A stretch of DNA of 64,000 nt, taken from contig NC_068569.1 of assembly GCF_025698545.1 (NCBI RefSeq), positions 19,530,001 to 19,594,000 of the forward strand. Reading direction: 5' to 3'. The DNA comes from Gossypium raimondii. Its lineage: Eukaryota > Streptophyta > Magnoliopsida > Malvales > Malvaceae. The position numbers were made by a program, and so were the translations under genes. Below, in pieces: positions 39,245 through 51,401 of this stretch. Position 1 is the stretch's first letter, and every line of letters starts with the position of its first letter. The notes under the pieces are model-generated. The model worked only from the letters and a program-made list of their open reading frames with translations, was not told the origin of the DNA and ran no database searches.

Positions 39245-40269
39245 CCTAAAAATCTTTAAAAAAAATCATTTTTTCTTCTTCCTTAAAAAAAAGCAGAGAA
39301 TCCTCTCTATTCCCTTTCTCTCCTCCGGCCAAGGGATCAGTTGTGGACCACCGTCTTTGGTCACCGATTCTGCGGCCTTGGCATTATAAGCGGCGGTCGA
39401 AGTCGAAAAGTCATTTTTTAAACCCCGTTTCGAAAGCCTTTCATGAATCAAGTCCTTAAAGCCCTAAGGCCGAGAGAAAAACCCCCAAAAGTTGCCATCC
39501 CCGTCCATTTTCGGTGACCGAAGGACTCCGGCGACCACTCAAACGCGGCGTTCGGGTAAGTTCCTATTTATTACTTTTTTAAGTTTATTAACCGAGAGAG
39601 AAAAGAAAGAACAAGAACCGATCAAAATCGAAGAGACAAAGACTAAAAATATCACCTTTTCACACTAATTTTCTTTTCCTTTCTTCAATATTTTTTTGAA
39701 ATCGGAACCCCAAAAAGGTTACATTTTTCTTTTATAATGATTGATACAATGTTATAGCTTCCATTCTTGTTTTGCTCTTGTTTGCTTCGCTTTGCGTGTT
39801 TGTTTCATTTTGCAGGGTAGCTGATGGGCAGATGGAGCAGGTAGCAGAGTTGGTGGTTGCTAGAGGTGACGGCGGCAGCGTGGAAGTCAAAAGGGCAGGT
39901 GGTGCGGCTGAAGACAGTAGGCTAGGGTTCTATTTTCTGTTTAGGTTGTGGGCTTGTTGGGCTTTAGGGTTTTTTTTTGATTATTTTGGGCCATGGGGTC
40001 TTGTAAAAGGACTTGGTAATTTGGACTGTTTATTTATTTATTGGTTTTATTTATTTGGTTTTGGGCCCGGGAAAATTGGGCTTATACAAATATTTTTGGC
40101 AAAAGCTGAGTTTTTAACATCTTTGCAAGAGGCTTGAATCCCACCATTTATAAACATATACGCGAGTTTCTCATATTATTCTAAATTTAAGTACCACCAA
40201 ATAAGTGCTTTTCTAAATTTATTCTAATCTAAAATTAGATATAAAGAAGTGAATAATAAGATCTAAGTA

Positions 40270-40620
40270 GCAAATATTTTTCTCATGAAATGGGATTAAG
40301 TTTCCATGTGAAAGGTTTGGGGCTGGGAAAAGCAAGACCTAATCATCTTGCTATGTTTGCCAAATCAAGTTTGTAATTATTCATGAATAAGAAATCTTTA
40401 AGGCGTCGTATTTTTCAAAATAAATATCTCCATAATAAATCGTTTTCAATGGCAAAATTGAAGGAAAATGCCTCATTTACATGGAGAGCATTGCTAACAA
40501 CTAGGGAGGTGACTCTTAAAGAGTTGTAAATGGGAAATTGGTGGGATGATAGCATTCGTTTTTCGCATGATTGGTGGTTCGGTACAGAAACATTGAGTCA
40601 ACAAGTAATGGTCCAAGGGG
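40270..40620 (+). pseudogene. LINE (non-LTR retrotransposon) polyprotein remnant, region after reverse transcriptase
   Basis: With stops and shifts, the plus strand reads GLGKARPNHLAMFAKSSL, then SLRRRIFQNKYLHNKSF, AKLKENASFTWRALLTTRE, then WWDDSIRFSHDWWFG. These match, in order, the segment after the RT domain of plant LINEs (NLAMLAKQ...TWRSIL...). Non-functional. Confidence 0.72.
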
Positions 40621-40639
40621 TAGAAACACTTAATGAGAT

Positions 40640-41060
40640 GGTATGTATGGGCATATATGCTCATACTTTGGTGTCACCTTGAAACTCCCTCTACAATGTC
40701 ACCCAAGTCTCCTTTGATCTAGTTGCTGACTTGCTGTAATAATTCTTGAAAAAATATCCTCATGAAGAGCTCGCTGAATAAAAATAATGTTTGTGCATCC
40801 TTTTTCTTATTTTCTTTCAGTTGGGCAACGTCATCGAGGTCAACATACCTATCTCTAATAAGATCCCGGAAATCCTACGACTTGAATAAGATTTTTATCT
40901 TCATACTCTAAAGTTCTTATGTTTCACTAATCACCCAAAAACAAGATTAAACTTAGCTCTGATACTAAATTTGTGGAGGGGAAAAAAGAGAGAATTCACA
41001 TAAAAGAAAATATTGCTCACATAAGAGAAAACAAAATACTAGACATGTTCATATGAAAAA
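40640..41060 (-). mobile_element. Possible copia-like fragment interrupting the LINE remnant
   Basis: On the minus strand TAGTATCAGAGCTAAG (40966-40951) resembles the tRNA-Met primer site TGGTATCAGAGC. It directly follows a sequence ending CTCCACA that could be the end of a short LTR (starting TGTGGAGG at 40972 on the plus strand). I see no protein domain or second LTR, so this is tentative. Confidence 0.35.
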
Positions 41061-41065
41061 AAAAC

Positions 41066-41290
41066 ATGGCAACTACGAATGCTTGTCCACAGTGTGGGAG
41101 TATTACAAAATCGACGAATCATATTTTCATAGAATGCAATGTTGCCCAAGAAATCTGGATGGAGCTATGCGCTTTGATATCCAAGCGAACTTCTTTTCAG
41201 TTAGTTTCGAGGAATAGTTTAAGAGAAATTGTAAGTTGGCAAGTCTGTCTTATGATTCAATATTCCTTGGTGTGTACTTTTGATACATGC
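41066..41290 (+). pseudogene. LINE remnant, zinc-binding (zf-RVT) region
   Basis: An open stretch reads NACPQCGSITKSTNHIFIEC and EIWMEL, the CxxC...H...C zinc-binding motif found between RT and RNase H of plant LINEs. The LINE similarity ends near 41280. The open frame then runs on into unrelated LTR-type sequence to 41623, so the full ORF is a chimera and not a gene. Confidence 0.75.
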
Positions 41291-41299
41291 ACGAATGAG

Positions 41300-42105
41300 G
41301 TGAAATTTATTAGATTCCAACCATCAAAACTACCAATTTTTAGGCTTGGGAAATCTGTAGACTTGCGACGACTTTTTGGATGGGATCCTGGCATTTTTGG
41401 GTTGAGATGTCTCATGGCGTTTGAAGATCTATCTCTTAGTTTCGAAACGTATTTTGAATCACTCGATTTTGAGTTCGGGAGCTCAAGTTATGACCGTTTT
41501 AGTGAAGACTGCGTGAGCAGAATTTCTGAACGGGATTATGACGGAAATTACGAATTTCGGGCTTTTAATTCGAGTTTAATCATATTGGTTTTGGGTTTTA
41601 GACTTAATTTTTATTATATATGAGCCCAATATTATATTTGTTAGATCTTATAATTTTATTATTATTTTATTTCGAATTTTTTATAATTATTAAGTATTTT
41701 AAGTTATTTAGGAGTTTTATGTTAACAATAACATTTAGTTTAAAACTACTTCTTGTTTAGATTAAATTAGAGTTCTAGTATACTTAAGAGTTTTATTTAG
41801 ATTTATTTAGCTAGCCTATATATAGGTCTTTGCATTGTACACAATTCATTCAATTCATTATTATTCTATTTCTCTTTTGAGTTAATAAATTCTTTCTGGG
41901 TTTTTCTTTTTAAGAATTTGTCTTGAGTTCCTTTTAGAAGAGTTTTAACAATCTTTTTAGATTGTGGGATCATCTTTAAACTTTTTCTTGCCAAGTTTGT
42001 GTTAAAATCCAAATTTCTTTCCGAACTTCTAGAGCCCTAAGTCAAATCCGCGACTTTGACAAACTTTACGATCCGCTTTCGCGTTCATCCATCTCACCCC
42101 TTATC
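41300..42105 (+). mobile_element. LTR-like segment (probable gypsy LTR fragment)
   Basis: The AT-rich segment contains TATATATAGG at 41816-41825 followed by TTTGCATTGTACACAATTCA and a T-rich leader. It ends near CGCGTTCATCC with a TATCAACTTTTGG phrase. This resembles an LTR promoter and 3' part, but I could not find matching flanks, so its borders and solo status are unresolved. Confidence 0.4.
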
Positions 42106-42129
42106 AACTTTTGGCTATAATCTTGTGGG

Positions 42130-42298
42130 GAATTTGAAAATGTAGAAACCAATTGTATTTCATGGTTTGCATCAGCAACTGACAGTTGCAGTCTTTTTGT
42201 ATGAGAAGTCTTCTGCACAAGATATTTACAAGGCAGTGTTAAATGATGTGGCAAAGATAGCAGCACGAATACCGCTTTGGGTTCATTGGTTGAAACCA
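42130..42298 (+). pseudogene. LINE remnant, linker before RNase H (left part)
   Basis: The reading KAVLNDVAKIAARIPLWVHWLKP leads into the PPAGSNILNMNGAVKSAS found at 46747 on the other side of the Mutator-like insertion. Joined in concept at the 9-bp target duplication, they give the start of a LINE RNase H domain. Confidence 0.65.
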
Positions 42299-42551
42299 GG
42301 GTTTTTTACCTATATATTATAAAATAAAATAAAATTACTAAAATGACATGTTTAAAAAGTTATGTACCAAAATGATACATTCAAACTGGTGGAGGGTGGT
42401 GGTGCATAGGCAGCACCATCCTAGTATTCTAACAAATTTCATTGAAAAAATAAATAAATAAACTTGTGAAGACAATGTAATAGGCGACACCACTTTGTCC
42501 AGCCAAATTGATAGACGGCACCACTTTAAAATTATTTTTTAACATAAAAAA

Positions 42552-45500
42552 TGTAACAGCCCTTACCCGTATCCAACACCGGAATAGGGTACGAGGCATT
42601 ACTAAAACACATACACTTGTAAACGTATTTAACCGAGTTATAAAATTTCATCTAAATTAAAACTTTCAAAATAATTAACATGCTTCTATAACTTTTCACA
42701 ATATATCCTCAAAATATTATAATCATAATAATTAGGGCCTACGAGACCCGATACATACTCATGTAATTCAATGCTTCATTTCCATTTCATTCAATTCGCA
42801 ATTTCTCATGCTCACAATTTAAATCATATCACTAGAAATTTCCATTTAATTCACGTACAATTCAATGACATTAAGTTCAACACTAATATGTACTTACCAT
42901 TTAACTCAACGTTTATCGATTATGCCATTCAATAACACATTTATGAAATTCTCAATTTTGCAATGAAAATATCACTTTAAAATAACAACATCATCCTGGT
43001 ATAAATACACTACCACTTATCCATTTACTTCAATTCTTTTGGGTCCATTTGTCACTTACCATCCTTAATCAAATTAGGGAACAGTTACGGAAAATTGAGT
43101 ACTTCACTTCCACGTTGCCATAGTATAACTATGGTCTTACGTATGATCACTTATCACTTGTCCCTGATCAGATAAGTGTAGCTAGGCTACCACTTATCAC
43201 TTTGTCACTTGATCAGATAAGTGTAGCTAAAGCTACCACTTATCACTTTGTCACTTGATCAGATAAGTGTAGCTAAAGCTATCACTTATCACTTTGTCAT
43301 TTATCACTGATCAGAAGTACTCAAATCCGGCGTTCCACTCAAATTGATCATTTATTCAGTTTTCGCATTTTTATTTTATTCTTATTTCATCAATAAATAT
43401 ATATTTCATCATACATTATATAATTCATGAAATTAACATTTAATCATTAAATTTCAGCCATATGAACTTACTTTTCATTATCTTTCCACACTTGTTTTCT
43501 ATGCACATCACACAAGATATAAACATATCATTCAACCATAGTCGCAAGCTATGTATTTAAACATAACTCTTTTTGGGGCTAACCACATGATAAACCATTT
43601 CAATGCATAACTTATAAATTTAAGTCTAGCCACTACTTGGCCAAAGCCTAAGCATGTATACCAAATATGTTAGCCAAATACACATATAGCATAAGCATTA
43701 TAAGCATGGATGAGCACAACATTTATTCATGTATCAGGCTTACCAACATGTGTTAATTCATAAACCATTCATGACATTATTTCATGCCAAATCATATACC
43801 GAATATACCATACACACATACTATGAAACTTTATTTTCACACATGAGCTTAAACCATGACCAATAATGCACAAATATAAGCATCATTTCTATTTCATCGT
43901 TTATCAATTATAATCAAGTAGATGACCAATTATACACAAATCATTCATATATTTCCCAATTTTCCTCCACCTCCTCTCCATTCCTCATCCTTAATGTGTA
44001 TAACACATTTAAACAACATTATTCATACTTTCACTATTTTCTTGTATGTAAAATTTAAGATGTCCGTCTGAGTCTGAGTCACTAAATTATTTTTATCCGG
44101 AGATACAGAGCTCCAAATTAAGATCCGTAAATTTTCCCTGAAACTAGACTCACATATCTTCTTAATATAAAATTTTCAAAATTTTTGGTTCAGCCAATTA
44201 GTACAGTTTATTCTTTAAAATTTCCCCTGTTTCGCTGTCTGACAGCTCCGACCACCCTTCACTAAAAATGAGTTAGCGAATTGTAAAGAATTCCGATGAT
44301 GTTTTCATTTGTTTCTTTTGAAAATATATTCATTAAGGATTATAAGCATATAAATTATAATTCATAATTATTTTTATTCAATTTTTTATGATTTTCCAAA
44401 GTCAGAACAGGGGAACCCGAAATCATTCTGATATTGTCTCACAAAATTTATTATATCTCATGATTTACAATTTCATTGCTTACACCGTTTCTCCTATGAG
44501 AAACTAGACTTAATAAGCTTTAATTTCATATTTTATTCACTCTCTAATTAAATTTCCACAATTTTTGGTGATTTTTCAAAGTTATACTACTGCTGCTGTC
44601 CAAAACTGCTTTAGTGCAAAATGTTGATTTCCATTTTGCCTCAAATTTCACAGTTTATACAATTCGGTCCTTTCTCAATTAACCCCTCAATTAATCTAAT
44701 TTTCTCAATTAATACTTTATCTAGACATTATAAGTTGTTTCACAACTATTGAAATTCAGAATTTCCACATATAACTCTATCTTCAAACTCTTTTACTATT
44801 AGGTCCCAAACATTCACTTTCTATTCAATTCTTTCAATAAAATCAACATATGAACAATTTAAAGCTCTAATTCCATGCTAAATCATCATATACTTCCAGA
44901 ACATATTCATATAAACTTTCAACTTCTTTCATAGAATCAAAAAACAAGTGGGCCTAGTTGTAAAAGTCACAAAAACATAAAATTTTTAAGAAATAATCAA
45001 GAATTGAACTTACCTGCAGTAAAAATAGGAAGAACCAGCTTAAGAAAACCCTTCTATGGTGTTTTTTCTGATGAGAATGCAGAAAAATAAAGAGAAATCT
45101 AGATAATTCCACTTTGGTCCCAACTTTATTAAGTAAATTTTACAATATTCCAATTTTGCCCTTAATTCTCCTTACTTTGTTGCTGATTTCATGCCTTTGC
45201 CGTCCAGCCCAAATAGACCTTGGGTCTATTTTCCTTTTAAGCCCTCTTCCTTTTATCATTTAAGCTATTTAATCATTTTCCATAATTTTGCATTTGTTAC
45301 AATTTAGTCCTTTTTGTTCAATTAATTATCGGAACTTTAAAATTTCTTAACGAAACTTTAATACTAACTTTTTAACACAACATAAATATTTATAAAAATA
45401 TTTATGGCTCGGTTTAAAATCCTCGAGGTCTCGATACCTCATTTTCGATTCTAATTATTTTAATATTTATTTCTAGTGTACTATTCACTATTTCAAAAAT

Positions 45501-45684
45501 TTTCCTAACTTCACATTTAACTTATACTCACTAAATTAATAATATTTTCTACCCATTTTTCGAATTTAGTGATCTCGAATCACCGTTCCGACACCTCTGA
45601 AAATTCAGGCCATTACATTTTTCCTCGTCGGATTTGTGGTCCCAAAACCACTGTTCTGACTAGACCCAAAATCGGGCTGTTACA
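42552..45684 (+). mobile_element. Solo LTR (3133 bp), target duplication AAAAA, nested in the Mutator-like element
   Basis: Starts TGTAACAGCCCTTACCCGTA and ends CGGGCTGTTACA, flanked by AAAAA at 42547-42551 and 45685-45689. No internal region. Related along much of its length to the solo LTR at 32766, in the same orientation. Contains a 46-bp tandem array (43166-43302). It has two successive LTR-like ends: one at GGCCATTACA (about 45607-45616) and the true one at 45684. Confidence 0.86.
43166..43302 (+). repeat. Three tandem 45-46-bp units inside the LTR
   Basis: The unit starts GATCAGATAAGTGTAGCTA and ends TTATCACTTTGTCACTT. Copies lie at 43166-43210, 43211-43256 and 43257-43302, differing by one deletion and a few substitutions. 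Each unit contains the inverted pair GATAAGTG/CACTTATC. Confidence 0.88.
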
Positions 45685-46746
45685 AAAAATCCATGTGAAT
45701 ATGATAAGTTAGGAGTCTTAATTTTTTTAAGAAAAAAAATCCAAATATATATTTTCCATTAGGTTTTAGTATTTAGGTTTTGAGGTTTGGGGTTTTAGAG
45801 TATATTTGATAAATCATTATAAATATCCATTTCTAATTAAATGAAAATTTTCAATTTTCAATATTTAAAATTTTAAATATGTTTGATAATTATTTTAATT
45901 TTTTTAAATATAATTTTTCAACAAAAATAAGTTTTGAATGAGATAAGCGGTAGGTGGTTACTTATCACTTAATATACAAAATATTAAATTGATTTTAGGT
46001 TATTAAAATAAATTATCTTTAAAAATTGAGTTTCAAATTATCATATTTAACTTTTATAAAAATTATTAAAATAATATAAAATATTATATTAATAAGATTA
46101 AAATAAATAATTAATTAAAATTTAAAATCGGTATTTTCTTTTATCAAACAACATAATCATATTCATTAATTATATTTTACTAATTTTTCAAACAATTTTT
46201 AATATAAATTCAACTCTTATAAAATTTAGGAATGAAAATTCGGTACTTAATTTTTAATACTTAAACTTTTAGCTTACCAAATAACATCTTAGAGTTTAAG
46301 GTTTTAATTTTTGAGATTGTAATTTGCTTTTCAGGATTTAAGTGTTATGGTTTTAGCTTCAGATTTGGATTCTACTCTTTTAATAGTTAAGTGAAAACAC
46401 TTCTAGTTTCACTTAATTTTAATCTTGAGTAAATTGGTTTTTTTTCTAAAATCAAAGTATTTAATTTCTTTTTAAAAGTCAGCATCTAAAGACAATTAAT
46501 CGCAACATTTCATTGCCTTCACCAGTTTGGACAAAGTGGTGCCGCTTATTACATTGCCTTCACCAATTTTTATTTTTATTTTTTGTTTTCAGTAAAATTT
46601 GTCAGAATACTAGGGTGGTGCCGCCTATGCATCACTCTCCGCCAGTTTGAATGTACAATTTTAGTATATAAATTTTTAAACATGCCATTTTAATAATTTT
46701 TTATTTATTTTATAATATATAGGTAAAAAAAAAACCCTTGAAACCA

Positions 46747-47140
46747 CCTGCAGGAAGCAATATTCTTAATATGAATGGGGCTGTGAAATCGGCTTCAGCT
46801 TGGGATTTGATTAAAACATGACACGGGTGACTAGGTTTGAGGTTCCATGATGAAGTCGGCGCAAGGGATAACTTGCAAGCGGAGATCTGGGGTGTTTGAG
46901 AAGGTTTTCGAATTGAATTGATGTTATGACGGTTGTGAACATTCTCCCAACACCTTATGCTTCTACTCATCCTTTGACTACACTCTTATTCAAGAGTTGA
47001 AGTAGAGCCAAGAGGGTAATATGTGTGCCGATTGTCTGACGAATCTTGACAAAGCCGGGGAATTAGGCTGGTTTTGCTCAATGCTCATCCTAATAGTCCA
47101 CTTTCCTTGCTTCAAGCCGATGCTTGTGGTAAGGATGCTC
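46747..47140 (+). pseudogene. LINE remnant, RNase H domain (right part)
   Basis: Continues from 42298 across the Mutator-like insertion: PPAGSNILNMNGAVKSASAW, then FHDEVGARDNLQAEIWGVFE, and near 47005-47060 NMCADCLTNLDKAGELG. These match the NTDGAV, LQAELWG and NxxADxLA blocks of plant LINE RNase H, with several stops. The catalytic Asp of the first block is changed (NMNGAV). Confidence 0.7.
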
Positions 47141-47199
47141 TTAGGATTTCCATTATGTATAAAAATATATATTGATCATATGCTATCACATAAAATTCA

Positions 47200-48780
47200 C
47201 TAACACACACTAAAGTAAAGTTTTCTTACCCAAATTTTTATATTGACAATTTTATATCTAAAAAATAAACGGAGTTATTTACAACCTAAATCCTTTTAAT
47301 TTTTTCGCATTTTTTATTTATTAATTTAGTTTCTAAAGTTTTATAGTTATTCTAGATTCAAAAACAAAATCCCTATATATTTTCAACTACTTATGAAAAA
47401 ACTGTTATTTTCCTCTTCTTATTTTTATGAAATTAACATAAAATTTTTAATAATTAACATATAACTTCAAATAATTAATTGAAATTGTTTATTGCTATAT
47501 TTAAAATTTTAACTAATAAATATTAAAATTATATTATGTATTTTTAACTAAGTATTAAAAATTCACTAATGTATATTAAAATTACATTTACTTTTAGATA
47601 TCAATTGTAAATTAAATTAATATTTAATTAATACATGTTAAAAACTTTAATTTTGTAATTTCAAATAAATTAATTAAATAATTTTCTAATCAATAATGTT
47701 CAATAACCTAATTAAATAAATAATACATGTTCACATTATTTTACTAATATCTAATATTTACATAACATTATTCAAAATTATACATTTATAATCACACAAA
47801 ATAAGTATTATTATTAAACATTTTACAATCCATAAATTAACAACACTAGTATTTGTTAATGCTCATGTACAAATTTTACTATCATAATTTACTATTAACA
47901 TTATATGTTTATATAATTTTTAAATTGTGGATTTTTATTTAAAATTTTTAAATTTGTTTTAAATATTAATTTTTATTCTTATATTATATTAATCATAATA
48001 CAAAACTATAGAGATTCTAAAATTTAAATATTTATATTATTTTATTTTTAATTTCTTAATCATAGTATTTCTAAAATACTACAAATTTTGTAGCAATTTT
48101 GCAAGAAACAAATATAATATATTTAATTGATATATACAATCAAACTCATATGTCGATAAGAAATTAGTGTGTGTATATATATATATATTACAACATATTT
48201 GATGCATAAGTCTCATGCACCATCGTGAATAATAACATGATACCTCATCATTAAATAAAATAAAAATATACTGGAGGACTTATAAATAAATACTGATAAC
48301 TTTATTTAAACATAATTAAATAATAACTAACTATAAATAAATGGTAAAACCCTTAAACCCAATATCATAAATTCAAGAGCTATTAATATTTATTTATAAT
48401 ACTTATGATTAATATTTAAATAAAATTATTAATATTAATTGACAGGTCCTCCATAGTTTTATATTTAATTTAATGATAGTTAATCGTATTATTATTTACT
48501 GATAGTGCTTGAAACTTATACACCGACAATACATACAATATCATTCCGTCCATAAATTTTTTGGGTTTGATATAAAAGGCTATATATAGTTTTTGGGCCT
48601 ACTGAGCCGAGGAAGAGATTTCGGGCCTTAAGAAGCCTACTTGTGCTGGGTTTCATACACTTTTCTGTTAGTCACAAAATTTGCAGAATGCAGACCCATA
48701 GGTACTAGGCTGAGGCATTTTCTTAACTCATTTCCAATGCCCAAACCCTAAACTGTCTTGATGGTTTTTTTCCCACAAAT
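47200..48780. other. Very AT-rich intergenic DNA
   Basis: No gene, RNA or transposon structure recognised. A short (TA)n run lies near 48175-48190. Confidence 0.5.
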
Positions 48781-48803
48781 TTTGGTATCTAATATTATTA
48801 TGA

Positions 48804-48838
48804 GGGTGATGGGTGATGGGTGATGGGTGATGGGCAAT
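48804..48838 (+). repeat. Five 7-bp units (GGGTGAT)
   Basis: Four perfect GGGTGAT units and one GGGCAAT in tandem. A minisatellite-like run, likely variable in copy number. Confidence 0.9.
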
Positions 48839-48839
48839 G

Positions 48840-51400
48840 ACATTTTGAATCATAATAAAAAACAGTTGGCAAGAAAAATGGCCTATCAATTGGACATGTA
48901 GGTCCCAAATTTTCAAGTGGCAGTCGCTAGCAACCAATTTGTATGTTCGATCACTATAATTTCTGTCCAACATCAAGATTTTCTTCCTCGAGAAAAATAA
49001 AATGTTTTCATAAAACAATAATTTCAAAATTAAAAGACATTGAAAATTAACTAGAATGACAAGTCTCACTCCATTTCATTTCAGTTCTCATATTCAATAT
49101 TCATGGGTCTAGCTATTCGTTTAAGTCTAAAGGGCAATTCGAAATTTAGAAGGATTTAAGCAAAAATATTAGGCTCGAAATATAAGTTCGGGCAAAAAAT
49201 TTAAGCCCTTTTAAAATATGAGTTCAGCTAGGGCTTGAACATTCAAGGCCAAACCCCGTCCTGACTAGTAATGTTTTATGTTATTTTATTTTTATATATT
49301 ATGTAATTTATAACACATAAAAATTAAATCTATAGTAGTATTTATAATATTACTACCATGATGTAAACATTAAAAGTTGTTAAGGAGCCTATATATGAAT
49401 TTTAATAAAAAATATAAAATTATTAAATATTAAATTAAAAATAACATAAATATACATTTTGATATTTAAATATATATATATATATATATATATAGAGAGC
49501 CTAAAATGAGTAGGGTTAGTCATTTACAAATATGAACGAGCTTGAGTAAAATTTTAGGTCTATATTTGAATCTTTGCTTGAGCAAGTATAAAGTATATTA
49601 ATACCATTCATAAGTGACTTAAACTCAATCCATAAATACCTCTAATTATAAGCCATAAAACTAATGTGTAGATTAAGATTTAGGTCACCTTTATAATCTA
49701 AACATGTGATTCAAATTGTGATTTAAGTAAATTTTAAAATATCAACCAATTTAATTAAACGATAAAGCAAATTTCCGGATGTATCAAATCCTTAAAAGAA
49801 AAAATAAATTGTTTTACAACTCAAACTTAAATGGACTCCATCCTCAACACTCAACCGACAATAGCTCTTTCACTCTTCCACTCCATAGCTGGGGATGTTG
49901 ACAACATTGCCTTCCAATAACATCCTCTTCCATTGCCATGTATGGTTGTGTTTCATAACGTTACAATCTTTAAAAATCAACCCAATCATTCCAACTTTTT
50001 TTAATCAATACAATATATTTAAAAATAAAATAAAGAACGGATAGATAAGTTTTGGTCGTATTTGTTCTTTTTGACACAATGTTTAAAATTAGACATAGCA
50101 CCCTCCCAACCCATAAACAAGGGGATAGTGCGCTTCAACGCACTCGAACATTTATCGTCCTGCATTGATGACTATGCCGATATCAATCATACTAAAACTC
50201 AACCGGCAGAGAAATATTGATTAAACTTATTATGGAAGCTCAAGATTCCAACAATAAACTTGATTAAACATACTCCACTATACCAAAACAAGAAATGATG
50301 ATTTAAGATGGCATATTTTATTTTGATCTTTCCTTAAAAATAAAAGTGAAGGGAGGCAAGTAGGGAACTGGAAAATGGTATCATAAACTATGCCTTTTTC
50401 TGAAGATGAGACAATATTATGGTGTGGTACCCTTACTCTGTCTATAATCTTCCTTGGTTTTCCTGAATATAGATTTAGTTGAAGGGAAGAAAACGTGAAT
50501 CATGCACAGCTCTCGTTGCTGCCACTCACGTTTCCTAGCATTTAAATATAAATATTAGGGTAATGAATTCCCACATATGTGCTTTCCAATTAACTAAAGA
50601 TTCTGCTGCCTAATCTCAACAAATTCTCTCACTTACATGTAAAACAAACCATTAGTTAATTTTCATTTAATAACAAAAAGTAGTATTAGAATACAATAAT
50701 CACCCAACAGCTTTGTTTTTGGAACTATATCCAAATGTAAATCCCAATATAAGCCCCCGACATGGCGGTAAATGGTAAGTCAAGGCTGAACCCTATTTCT
50801 GTTTCAGATTAGACTGACCTTTGAAATAAGCTGTTTAAGGTTACATAATAGCAGGCAGACAGTACATCTGATTAGACTTTGCCTCTGTCTTTGCCTTTCC
50901 GCTTCAATCCTCCAAACTTTCATTAAAAATGAGTTTGTTTAAAATTTATATATTTTAAAAAATCACATTTTATTTTTATTTAACATTTAAAAACTATTTT
51001 TTATTTTGATCAAATTTCTTTTTGTTTTTGAAATTTATTTTTATCAACATTTTAAATATAAAAAAATATAAAAAAATTTATGTTTACTAAATATTGAATA
51101 AAAATATTATACTATAAATATTATAAAATTTTCAAAGATCAACATCGCTTCACTCACTTGAATATTTAAATTGAGCCTAGTTTATGTTTAAATGAACTTA
51201 ATTTTTTTATTCAAGTCTAATATTAATTAAATCTTTCTAAATATCTGATAAAATTTAAATAAATAACTAAACCCTTGAATAAATCTATTTGAACTTATCA
51301 AAGTAAGTAAGAATAAAAAGTTTAAATACCAAAATTTTAAAATTTTAGTTTTTCAGTATTTAGAATTTAGGTTTACCAAAAAAAATGGCATAATGACTTG
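48840..51400. other. AT-rich intergenic DNA with dispersed repeats
   Basis: 49110-49260 shares phrases with the 30-kb dispersed repeat. 49469-49494 is an (AT)n run. 50080-50215 carries a repeat (CCCAACCCATAAACAAGGGG...GCCGATATCAATCATACTAA) that recurs in diverged form at 62090-62215. No gene recognised. Confidence 0.5.
50085..50215 (+). repeat. Dispersed repeat, related to 62090-62215
   Basis: Shared order of phrases: CATAGCA/CCTAGAAC, CAACCCATAAA/CAATACATAAA, GATAGTGCGCTTCA/AATAACGCGTTTCA, then GATATCAATCA/CATATCAATCA. Two diverged copies of one interspersed family, same orientation. Confidence 0.6.
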
Positions 51401-51401
51401 T

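Larger units (their letters stand above)
37501..40088 (+). mobile_element. Solo LTR (2588 bp), target duplication AATAT
   Basis: Begins TGTTGATACC and ends GGGCTTATACA, flanked by AATAT at 37496-37500 and 40089-40093. Inside are a block of cotton-type text (GGGAGTCGCCACCGATCC, GATCGGATCACCTCG), three ~109-bp tandem units, a long A-rich low-complexity zone (38200-38920), and a promoter-like part with TATATAAG at 39237-39244. A CT-rich transcribed leader follows the promoter. No coding domains. The family is one I associate with Gossypium gypsy elements, unverified. Confidence 0.85.
42299..46737. mobile_element. Mutator-like non-autonomous DNA transposon, 9-bp target duplication, containing a nested solo LTR
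   Basis: Terminal inverted repeats of about 205 bases: left 42299-~42500, right ~46528-46737, both beginning GGGTTTTTTACCTATATATT when read inward (the right has a longer T run). Both contain AAACTGG and the GCATAGGCRGCACCA box. The element is flanked by a perfect TTGAAACCA duplication (42290-42298 and 46738-46746), the 9-bp footprint typical of Mutator-type transposases. Without the nested LTR the element is about 1.3 kb and has no transposase, so it was mobilised in trans. Confidence 0.88.

Noticed and set aside
41066..41623. Single 185-codon gene
   Set aside because: First ~70 codons are a LINE zinc-binding remnant and the rest is LTR-type sequence; the open frame is accidental.
43166..43302. 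CRISPR-like array
   Set aside because: Contiguous tandem repeat without spacers in a plant LTR; not a CRISPR array.
32766..45684. The LTRs at 32766 and 42552 as the two ends of one retrotransposon
   Set aside because: Different 5-bp duplications (GAAGG and AAAAA), strong divergence, a host gene and another solo LTR between them, and one is inside a Mutator-like element.
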